Positions 1 through 5,512 of a stretch of 5,578 bases of DNA are shown one piece after another (position 1 is the stretch's first letter; each line of letters starts with the position of its first letter). The translations under genes were made by a program, and so were the position numbers. Source of the stretch: Clostridiales bacterium (GTDB taxonomy: Bacteria; Bacillota; Clostridia; Lutisporales; Lutisporaceae); NCBI GenBank assembly GCA_012842725.1, contig DUSG01000022.1, positions 1 to 5,578 on the forward strand. The letters are read 5' to 3'. The notes under the pieces were generated by a model. That model ran no database searches. It saw nothing but the letters and a program-made list of their open reading frames with translations, and was not told the origin of the DNA.

Positions 1-1787
1 CGATGGCAGCTGCAGTTTACAGAGCCATAAGGGATGAAGATGTCCTTTTTGCACAGGCTCCTACAGGTATAGGCAAGACAATATCCACCCTTTTCCCTGC
101 CGTAAAGGCCATGGGGGAAGGTTTAACATCCAAAATATTTTATCTCACTGCCAAAACCACTGCTCAGGTGGTGGCAGAAGAAGCCTTCCAGCGAATGAAA
201 GAAATGGGCTTAGAATTCATTTCTATAACCATTACTGCAAAAGACAAGATATGTTTAAAAGAAGAAAGACAGTGCAATCCCGTATATTGTGAATATGCAA
301 AGGGTCATTTTGACAGAGTCAACGATGCAGTTATGGATATACTACAAGATGAGAGAGAGATAAACAGAGAAAAAATAATAACCTATGCAAAAAAGCACAG
401 GGTATGTCCTTTCGAATACTCCTTGGATATTGCATTATGGGCAGACTGTGTTATATGCGATTACAATTATCTGTTTGACCCCAATGCCAGCCTAAAAAGA
501 TTCTTTATGGATAAAAAGACTGACTTCACATTTCTCATAGATGAAGCCCATAACCTGGTGGACAGAGCCAGAGAAATGTACTCAGCAGAAATTCGCAAGA
601 AGGATTTTCTTGAGTTAAAAAAGCTGATGAAGGGTAAAAATAAGGAGCTTCATGCTGCCTGCAACAGCATAAACAAATATTTCATTGAACTAAAAAAGCA
701 ACTTGGAGAAGAAAATTATCATGTAAGTAAAGAAGAATATAAGGATTTATATCAACTGTTAGGCTCCTTCGTTGCTAAAGCAGATAAATACCTATCAATG
801 AATGAAGAAGCCCATAATAATGAGGAATTAATGAATCTTTACTTTAATGCTTTAAATCTGCTTAAGATATCCGAAAACTACGATGAGCATTATGTGACCT
901 ATATTGAAAGACAGGGCAATGATATATTGCTGAAGCTTTACTGTCTTGACCCTTCGCTTCTCATAAGCCAAACATTGAAAAAAGGCAAGGCTGCTGTATT
1001 TTTTTCTGCAACCTTATTGCCCATGGATTATTTTCGTGAAATATTAGGAGGCGATGATAACAGCAAATTCATATATATCGCTTCACCTTTTGATCCTGCA
1101 AATAGATGTCTGCTTATAGGCAACAATGTGGCAACTCGCTATAGCAAAAGAGATGACAGTTATGGCAAAATAGCTGATTATATATACAGAACAGTTAAAG
1201 CTAAAACGGGCAATTACATGGTATTTTTTCCTTCCTATAAGTATATGGAAAGTGTCTATGAAGAATTTACAGCAAAATATCCTGATTATAATGTTAATAT
1301 GCAAATCTCCGGGGCTGCGGAAGAGGATAAAGCCCTTTTTATGGAATCCTTTCAACCCAATCCAAAAAATCATAATATAGGCTTTTGTGTACTTGGTGGT
1401 GTATATTCTGAAGGGATAGACCTAAAGGACGACAGGCTTATAGGTGTAATCATAGTAGGAGTTGGCCTTCCCCAGATATGCCTGGAAAGGGATATTGTCA
1501 AGGATTATTATGATGCAAAGAATCAAAAGGGATTTGAATATTCCTACATGTATCCGGGTATGAACAAAGTCATGCAGGCGGCAGGCAGATTGATCCGCAC
1601 GGAAACAGACAGAGGAATCATACTATTGTTGGATGAAAGGTTTACCCGTTGGGATTATCAGAAACTTTTTCCCAAGGAATGGTTCCCATATATAAGAGTC
1701 AATGAGAACACTATTGATAGAGAATTAGAAAACTTTTGGCTAAAGCATAATAAGAAAGGCTTCCAATGGAAGCATTATAACAATTAA
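1..1787 (+). CDS. Rad3/XPD-type Fe-S ATP-dependent DNA helicase, 5' truncated by window edge
   Basis: Superfamily 2 DNA helicase of the DinG/Rad3/XPD group, expected to unwind DNA with 5'-3' polarity using ATP in the cytoplasm. The reading frame is open to the window edge, so the Met at position 3 is internal and is not the start; residues are numbered from it. Visible motifs in order are Walker A APTGIGKT (19-26), motif Ia around FYLTAKT (46-52), four cysteines spaced as the XPD iron-sulfur ligands (84, 91, 96, 135), DEAH box (180-183), SAT motif III (335-337), motif V GGVYSEGIDL (465-474) and motif VI QAAGRLIR (525-532). The helicase core and C-terminus look complete. Clostridial relatives are about 780 residues and carry an N-terminal PD-(D/E)XK nuclease-like domain; from memory of the family, about 180 residues are therefore missing upstream. 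A repair role is inferred. The gene converges on the amidohydrolase gene, and its last codons lie in a terminator stem. Family call is firm; exact substrate is unknown. Confidence 0.95.
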   Translation, partial: MAAAVYRAIRDEDVLFAQAPTGIGKTISTLFPAVKAMGEGLTSKIFYLTAKTTAQVVAEEAFQRMKEMGLEFISITITAKDKICLKEERQCNPVYCEYAKGHFDRVNDAVMDILQDEREINREKIITYAKKHRVCPFEYSLDIALWADCVICDYNYLFDPNASLKRFFMDKKTDFTFLIDEAHNLVDRAREMYSAEIRKKDFLELKKLMKGKNKELHAACNSINKYFIELKKQLGEENYHVSKEEYKDLYQLLGSFVAKADKYLSMNEEAHNNEELMNLYFNALNLLKISENYDEHYVTYIERQGNDILLKLYCLDPSLLISQTLKKGKAAVFFSATLLPMDYFREILGGDDNSKFIYIASPFDPANRCLLIGNNVATRYSKRDDSYGKIADYIYRTVKAKTGNYMVFFPSYKYMESVYEEFTAKYPDYNVNMQISGAAEEDKALFMESFQPNPKNHNIGFCVLGGVYSEGIDLKDDRLIGVIIVGVGLPQICLERDIVKDYYDAKNQKGFEYSYMYPGMNKVMQAAGRLIRTETDRGIILLLDERFTRWDYQKLFPKEWFPYIRVNENTIDRELENFWLKHNKKGFQWKHYNN

Positions 1788-1800
1788 GGAAGCCTTTCTT
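1752..1800 (+). terminator. Hairpin terminator overlapping the helicase stop codon
   Basis: A perfect 13-bp inverted repeat pairs AAGAAAGGCTTCC (1752-1764) with GGAAGCCTTTCTT (1788-1800). The first arm lies inside the last 12 helicase codons and the stop codon (1785-1787) is in the loop. The U-rich part is TTTCTTT at the end of the second arm rather than a long run after it, so efficiency is uncertain, but position and stability suit a terminator for the + strand helicase gene. Confidence 0.65.
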
Positions 1801-1802
1801 TA

Positions 1803-1854
1803 AACCCATGACGGAAAGTTTATATTAAGGAAAAATTATACTTTCCTATGGGTT
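1803..1854. repeat. Interrupted inverted repeat between the converging genes
   Basis: AACCCAT (1803-1809) pairs with ATGGGTT (1848-1854), and after a small asymmetric bulge GGAAAGT (1813-1819) pairs with ACTTTCC (1840-1846), leaving a ~20-nt AT-rich loop. It lies between two other hairpins in the tail-to-tail gap. On the - strand it follows the U-run of the 1867-1914 hairpin, so it could be a backup terminator or a 3'-end stabilising structure. No coding function is seen. Confidence 0.55.
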
Positions 1855-1856
1855 AT

Positions 1857-1914
1857 AAAAAATGAAATATAATAAGGGTTTTATTTCAACACCGAAATAA
1901 AACCCTTATTATAT
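1857..1914 (-). terminator. Strong intrinsic terminator of the amidohydrolase gene (21-bp stem)
   Basis: Perfect 21-bp arms at 1867-1887 and 1894-1914 enclose a 6-nt AACACC loop; the core is AAGGGTTTTATTTC against GAAATAAAACCCTT. Reading the - strand, the stem begins 10 nt after the amidohydrolase stop codon and is followed by a run of six U (complement of 1857-1862). A + strand U-run also exists at 1928-1934, 13 nt beyond the stem, so weak bidirectional use for the converging helicase is possible. Confidence 0.85.
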
Positions 1915-1924
1915 AGATTAATTC

Positions 1925-3685
1925 CTATTTTTTTGCTTCGTAGACTACTTCTCCTGCAATTACTGTCATAAGAGCATTAATGTCTTTTAGTTCATCTACC
2001 GGACAACTCATATAATCTCTATCGATAACCACAAAGTCTGCGTATTTACCTTCTTCTATGGAACCTATTTTATCTTCCTGGAATTGAGCATAAGCAGCCC
2101 ATATAGTATAAGCGCGCAATGCTTCTTCTCTGGTTAAGCATTCTTCAGTATACCATCCACCTTCAGGGAAACCGTCACGTGTCTTTCTAGTTACTGCAGC
2201 GTAAAATCCATGGAACGGGTTTACTAATTCTACCGGCGCATCAGTACCATTAGGGATGATAGAACCTGACTCAATCAATTTTCGCCATGCATAGGCCCCT
2301 TTTATTCTTTCAGGTCCGACCCTGTCTTCTGCCATATTTAAATCGGAAGTAGCATGAACAAATTGCATAGAAGGCAGCACACCAAGTTCTGCAAATCTAG
2401 GAATATCTTCTAATGCTATAACCTGGGCGTGTTCTATTGCAAAGCGATGATCTTTTAGATTTAATTCCTTAATAACTTTTTCATATATGTCTAATACCTG
2501 CCTATTTGCGGCATCACCAATAGCGTGAGTATTAACCTGGAATCCTGCTTCAGCTGCCTTTTTTACATATTCATATAACTCTTCGTCAGTGTATCTTGGA
2601 TCACCTATATGTCCCTTACGATCTGAATATTCCTTCAACATCCATGCACTTCGTGCACCTAGCGAACCATCAGCCATAAGCTTGATTGACCTTACATTGA
2701 ACCTGTCACCAAATAAACCTATTCTTTCTTCTGTAGGCATCTTATAGAATTGTTCTGCACTCTCCCCTTCAGAAGCCATCATATATATACGAATCTTTAG
2801 TTCGTCCTTCTCATATAGTTCTTTTAATCTGTTGAAGGTATCCACTCCGGATCCTGCATCACGGACACTTGTAATACCATAAGATAATATATGATCTTGC
2901 GCAAGTCTTAACTGATCTATCAACTGATTTTCAGTAGGATCAGGTTTGTGTTTTGTAATAATCCCTGCTGCTGTATCTGTAAAAACTCCTATGGCTTCTC
3001 CAACTTTTATTCCTTTATATCTGCCCTTAGCTTCATCTTCCGCTGTTTTTCTTATGATTTCGCCGCCAACTGGGTTTGGAGTAACACCGTCTACATCTAT
3101 TCCCCCTATTTTCATCGCAGCCGAATTAGCCCATATAGCATGACCGCATACTCTGGTCAATACGACCGGATTATTTGGAGCTATAGCATCTAATTCCAAT
3201 TTTGACGGGAATATTGCCGGATCCCACACTTCTTGATTCCAGCCTCTACCTATTATCCATTCACCGGGTTGAGATCTTTTTACGGCTTCTGCAACCTTAT
3301 TTAAGATCTCTTCTTTTGGAGCCCAAAAACAGTCAATCTGCTGGACAGTTGCACCTATGCCCGGATAATGCAGATGGGAATCTATCAATCCGGGGATAAC
3401 TGTTTTCCCTTTCAGGTCGATAACTTTTGTATATCTATCAATAAAATAGTCAATTTGATTGTCATCGCCTACAAATATAAATTTACCGTCTTTTATTGCC
3501 ATTGCAGTAGCTTTAGAGAATTTCTCATCCACAGTATAAATGTTGCCATTGAAATACACCGTGTCCGCTGCAAAAGGCAATCTTTTAACTTCTGCCGGTG
3601 CAGCAAAAGCAACCTGCATAATCAAGCTCACAATTAATAACAGGCATATTACATAAGAAATAAATCTTCTTGACCTTTTGCTCAT
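1925..3685 (-). CDS. Exported YtcJ-like metal-dependent amidohydrolase
   Basis: Amidohydrolase_3 / YtcJ-type (COG1574) TIM-barrel hydrolase of 586 residues; the family hydrolyses C-N bonds in amides and related compounds, with mostly unknown substrates. From the chosen start, a basic N-terminus (SKRSRR) and a hydrophobic stretch (residues 8-27) end at AFA|AP, a likely signal peptidase I site after residue 28. No lipobox cysteine is present. The mature protein opens with the small beta-domain typical of amidohydrolases, then shows the metal-binding DSHLH (His104, His106), a lysine in SIKLMADGS (Lys335, probable carboxylated ligand), NTHAIGD (His387), IEHAQ (His419) and GTDAP (Asp482). All expected active-site positions are present, so it looks active. 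Start chosen at 3685 because GGGAGG sits 7 nt upstream. It probably acts outside the membrane. It is terminated separately from its neighbours, so no partner enzyme indicates the substrate. Confidence 0.93.
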   Translation of the reverse strand: MSKRSRRFISYVICLLLIVSLIMQVAFAAPAEVKRLPFAADTVYFNGNIYTVDEKFSKATAMAIKDGKFIFVGDDNQIDYFIDRYTKVIDLKGKTVIPGLIDSHLHYPGIGATVQQIDCFWAPKEEILNKVAEAVKRSQPGEWIIGRGWNQEVWDPAIFPSKLELDAIAPNNPVVLTRVCGHAIWANSAAMKIGGIDVDGVTPNPVGGEIIRKTAEDEAKGRYKGIKVGEAIGVFTDTAAGIITKHKPDPTENQLIDQLRLAQDHILSYGITSVRDAGSGVDTFNRLKELYEKDELKIRIYMMASEGESAEQFYKMPTEERIGLFGDRFNVRSIKLMADGSLGARSAWMLKEYSDRKGHIGDPRYTDEELYEYVKKAAEAGFQVNTHAIGDAANRQVLDIYEKVIKELNLKDHRFAIEHAQVIALEDIPRFAELGVLPSMQFVHATSDLNMAEDRVGPERIKGAYAWRKLIESGSIIPNGTDAPVELVNPFHGFYAAVTRKTRDGFPEGGWYTEECLTREEALRAYTIWAAYAQFQEDKIGSIEEGKYADFVVIDRDYMSCPVDELKDINALMTVIAGEVVYEAKK

Positions 3686-3692
3686 ACATATA

Positions 3693-3698
3693 CCTCCC
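3693..3698 (-). promoter_or_regulatory. Ribosome binding site that fixes the amidohydrolase start
   Basis: GGGAGG on the - strand lies 7 nt before the ATG at 3685-3683. The alternative in-frame ATG at 3709-3707 would place this site inside the coding region and would add MNLLGGIC before the basic n-region of the signal peptide. The downstream start is therefore preferred. Confidence 0.85.
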
Positions 3699-3706
3699 AA
3701 AAGATT

Positions 3707-3722
3707 CATAAGTATTCTTATG
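3707..3722. repeat. Small perfect inverted repeat just upstream of the amidohydrolase RBS
   Basis: CATAAG (3707-3712) and CTTATG (3717-3722) are separated by TATT. The repeat lies 8 nt upstream of the ribosome binding site, where a short mRNA hairpin or a protein-binding site could affect expression. At 6 bp per arm in AT-rich DNA, chance is a realistic alternative. Confidence 0.35.
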
Positions 3723-3729
3723 CAATTCT

Positions 3730-3768
3730 CTAGTCATTTCTGATGGGCGAATACATGCAAGAATCCAT
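3730..3768 (-). CDS. Possible leader peptide (12 codons) upstream of the amidohydrolase gene
   Basis: A strong Shine-Dalgarno match, AAAGGAGG, lies at 3778-3771 on the - strand, about 85 nt before the amidohydrolase start and without a long gene behind it. An ATG two bases after it opens MDSCMYSPIRND and stops at TAG. The 2-nt spacing is too short for efficient initiation. A TTG at 3760-3758, with 10-nt spacing, would instead give an 8-residue peptide ending at 3734. Either could be a leader peptide, or the purine-rich stretch may be fortuitous or a remnant of a lost gene. No function is recognised. Confidence 0.2.
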   Translation of the reverse strand: MDSCMYSPIRND

Positions 3769-3874
3769 TCCCTCCTTTCGTGTATTAACTTATTTAGAGG
3801 AAAAGTGTATTATGATTTTATAAAACATATAAAGCTGGGATGTCTTATATTGAGAAAGCTAAATAGAAGGTATT

Positions 3875-3880
3875 ATTATA
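3875..3880 (-). promoter_or_regulatory. Candidate -10 element (TATAAT) for the amidohydrolase transcript
   Basis: A consensus TATAAT reads on the - strand 190 nt before the amidohydrolase start. No convincing -35 (TTGACA-like) hexamer lies 16-18 bp upstream; the nearest is CACTTC. A 13-bp palindrome, AAGTTT-T-AAACTT (3880-3892), touches its upstream edge and could be an operator. If used, it would give a ~180-nt leader containing the possible leader peptide. AT-rich DNA makes chance matches common. Confidence 0.25.
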
Positions 3881-3925
3881 AGTTTTAAACTTTCTATGAA
3901 GTGGATTCTTTGGATCGGATAGTCA

Positions 3926-4030
3926 TTAAATTGTGTTAAGATTAACCTTATTTTTTGATATATTAGGTTTATTTCTATAAAAACAAAGCAAATAAAATGC
4001 GGGTTTGAAATTATAGAATAACTTCATCAT
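3926..4030 (-). CDS. Possible small ORF of 34 codons, unknown function
   Basis: On the - strand GAGGGAG (4046-4040) lies 9 nt upstream of tandem ATG codons (4030-4025), giving a well-placed start. The predicted 34-residue peptide begins MMKLFYNFKPAFYLLCFYRN, then becomes Lys/Asn-rich and ends at TAA (3928-3926). The N-terminal half is aromatic and hydrophobic but holds an internal Lys-Pro and is short for a confident membrane segment. The composition is what AT-rich non-coding DNA would give by chance, so the ribosome binding site is the main support. It lies between the sensor gene and the amidohydrolase gene on the same strand. No family is recognised. Confidence 0.22.
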   Translation of the reverse strand: MMKLFYNFKPAFYLLCFYRNKPNISKNKVNLNTI

Positions 4031-4182
4031 AATCTACTTCTCCCTCATTATAATTGTAAAATATAAAAATTCTTATCTCAAAGAATTTCGTAACCAAAAA
4101 AATTACATAATTCCATTTTTAACTACTTATTTTTATAATAATGTCCAATATTTTTATAATTAACTTTTATATTTTTCAAGTG

Positions 4183-4230
4183 AAAAAGCTTTTGGAATCA
4201 GGCAGTTATCGCCAATCCAAAAGCCTTTTT
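4183..4230 (-). terminator. Intrinsic terminator overlapping the end of the sensor gene
   Basis: AAAAAGCTTTTGGA (4183-4196) pairs with TCCAAAAGCCTTTTT (4216-4230) with one bulged C, giving a 14-bp stem. On the - strand the first arm lies inside the last codons of the sensor gene and the stop (4208-4206) is in the loop; the U-run is the 3' part of the stem. A + strand run of six T at 4226-4231 means it could also stop transcription entering from the left. Confidence 0.75.
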
Positions 4231-5390
4231 TCTCCTTCTATCTTTTTTATCTCAGTTATATCCTGGCTGACCTCAAGCACTCCTCTGTATTGGCCGTTTT
4301 CATCCCTCAGTGCAAAATACTGTATCAGAATGGTCCTACCTTTCAATTGAATCCAGAAAGTTGCCGAATCCTTATGCCCTTTTCTGAATTCGTCAATTAT
4401 CTTTTCAACCACATGAACACTTTGAGGTGGATGGCAGTTCCTCACGTCTCTGCCTATGGCGGCAGGAGATCTGGGGAAAATCCTGTCCTTAGGTTTTGTA
4501 AAGAACCTTACACTGTTATTTTCATCTACAAAAGTCAAATCTACCGGAAGAGTGTTGAATATCATCAGTGCCTGTTTAAAGGTGAGTTCTCCCGTTTCTG
4601 TTTTCATCAACAATTCATGCCCCTGCTTTACCACATCGTCCTCTTCTTTCGTCATATCTTCTTCATCCATTGGAGGTTTTTCTATAAAGGGAAATCCGTA
4701 TTCGTAGCTCTGCTTTTTCATTTCCTTCCATTCTTTATCATCTATGACTTCCACGGCAGAAGGGAATAATATATATCTTTCTTTATAAATCAGCCCGTAT
4801 AATATGAAAAACAGATTGCCTATTTCCACATTAAAATCGGTTTCACTGGGGTCTTCGGATTTAAGTATGTTTATCAGCTTCTTTAGAGATGCCCTTGCCT
4901 CATCATGGAGTGCCCACATGATGGATAGGCCTTCAAATTTCTTCATCTTTTTCTCCAGGTATGGGAAAAGTATGTTTTCTTTTTTTAGATAGTGGGCATC
5001 AAATTGCTGAAGCTCTTCAACATGTCTTAGCAATCTTTCTTTGTTCTTTTTAAAATCCTTTTCCTTTATTATCTCCTTTATGTCGGCAAGTTTGGTCTCC
5101 AAGGCCTGGTTTTCCTTCATCATGCTATGAAGAAAACTGTTTTCTTCAGGTTCTTTCCATTCATATTGAATCAATGATTTATTGAATACATGTATGACCT
5201 TATCCAATATCTTCAATATTTCCCTTGCTGAATATCCTTTCTGAAGCTGATTGTAGAATATATCAAAGGCTTCTTGCGGTTTTACTTTATGTAAGTCTTC
5301 CTTATACTGATTATATAGAGTAAGGGCATCTTTCCCTTGCAGCACACCTTCCACATACTCAGTCAACCTTTTCACTCTATTATCATCCAT
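4206..5390 (-). CDS. DUF438-hemerythrin-PAS protein (COG2461-like), probable redox or gas sensor
   Basis: Cytoplasmic protein of 394 residues with no signal peptide or membrane segment. Residues ~5-75 resemble DUF438; ~85-215 form a hemerythrin-like four-helix bundle; 240-255 is an acidic linker; ~270-385 is a PAS domain ending in the typical SQDITEIK. Probable iron ligands are His88, His133, Glu138 (HYLKKENILFPYLEK), His162-Asp163 (WALHDEAR) and Glu204 (YKERYILFP). In relatives recalled from the family, helix A begins with a His-Pro-x-His motif; here it reads SFLH, so the first His is Ser85. The PAS domain has an NCHPP motif (318-322). Hemerythrin domains bind di-iron and react with O2 or NO, and PAS domains sense ligands or redox, so a sensing or iron-repair role is inferred. 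No kinase, cyclase or DNA-binding output is present, and no target lies nearby. The start is supported by AAAGGAAG 6 nt upstream. Domain call is solid; function is not established. Confidence 0.88.
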   Translation of the reverse strand: MDDNRVKRLTEYVEGVLQGKDALTLYNQYKEDLHKVKPQEAFDIFYNQLQKGYSAREILKILDKVIHVFNKSLIQYEWKEPEENSFLHSMMKENQALETKLADIKEIIKEKDFKKNKERLLRHVEELQQFDAHYLKKENILFPYLEKKMKKFEGLSIMWALHDEARASLKKLINILKSEDPSETDFNVEIGNLFFILYGLIYKERYILFPSAVEVIDDKEWKEMKKQSYEYGFPFIEKPPMDEEDMTKEEDDVVKQGHELLMKTETGELTFKQALMIFNTLPVDLTFVDENNSVRFFTKPKDRIFPRSPAAIGRDVRNCHPPQSVHVVEKIIDEFRKGHKDSATFWIQLKGRTILIQYFALRDENGQYRGVLEVSQDITEIKKIEGEKRLLDWR

Positions 5391-5425
5391 CTTAATCTTC
5401 CTTTCTGATATCTTTCATTAATCTT

Positions 5426-5431
5426 ATTATA
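5426..5431 (-). promoter_or_regulatory. Candidate -10 element (TATAAT) for the sensor gene
   Basis: A consensus TATAAT lies 35 nt before the sensor start codon on the - strand, between the upstream terminator and the ribosome binding site, which is where a promoter is expected. No good -35 hexamer is seen at 16-18 bp spacing. If used, the 5' leader would be about 30 nt. Confidence 0.4.
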
Positions 5432-5461
5432 AATTTTTCAAACAGTCCACGGATTATTCAT

Positions 5462-5498
5462 AAAAAAAGCACCTATAACCTTAATGATACAGGTGCTT
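5462..5498 (-). terminator. Strong intrinsic terminator of the upstream - strand gene
   Basis: On the - strand AAGCACCT (5498-5491) pairs with AGGTGCTT (5474-5467) over a 16-nt loop and is followed directly by a U-run that begins in the stem and extends to 5462. It lies 15 nt after the stop codon of the partial gene at the right edge and separates that gene from the sensor gene. Confidence 0.85.
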
Positions 5499-5512
5499 CC
5501 TTAAATATTGAA

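Larger units (their letters stand above)
3686..4205. other. AT-rich intergenic region of ~520 bp with no confident gene
   Basis: The stretch between the amidohydrolase start and the sensor-gene stop is clearly more AT-rich than the flanking genes and has no reading frame with a recognisable product. It holds the amidohydrolase RBS, the small repeats, the candidate -10 and two weak small reading frames listed separately, plus the sensor-gene terminator at its right end. The octamer GTGTATTA occurs twice on the + strand (3780-3787 and 3805-3812). I see no tRNA, known riboswitch, insertion sequence or CRISPR repeat in it. Confidence 0.7.

Noticed and set aside
1083..1373. 96-codon - strand frame inside the helicase gene
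   Set aside because: Antisense to conserved helicase sequence; its composition is rich in Ile, Phe and Cys and matches no family.
2946..3637. Several + strand frames of 65-89 codons antisense to the amidohydrolase gene
   Set aside because: They overlap one another and a well-supported gene, with no recognisable product or ribosome binding site pattern.
3683..3709. Upstream ATG at 3709 as the amidohydrolase start
   Set aside because: It would place GGGAGG inside the coding region, has no ribosome binding site of its own at proper spacing, and adds eight residues ahead of an otherwise ideal signal peptide.
3866..3881. PerR/Fur-like box (TTATAATAATACCTT on the - strand)
   Set aside because: Only one half matches the PerR consensus; the other half does not, and such partial matches are frequent in AT-rich DNA.
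3955..3983. + strand promoter-like pair TTGATA with TAAAAA or TATAAA
   Set aside because: Spacing and hexamers are only approximate, and there is no + strand gene downstream for it to drive.
4141..4350. 69-codon + strand frame starting in the intergenic region
   Set aside because: It runs through the sensor-gene terminator and then antisense to its coding region; there is no ribosome binding site before its ATG.
4290..4769. 159-codon + strand reading frame antisense to the sensor gene
   Set aside because: It lies wholly inside the DUF438-hemerythrin-PAS gene, shows no family resemblance and has the Phe/Ile/Cys-rich composition of an antisense shadow.
1925..5390. Amidohydrolase and sensor genes as one operon
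   Set aside because: A terminator at 4183-4230 and about 520 bp of AT-rich DNA separate them, so independent transcription is more likely.
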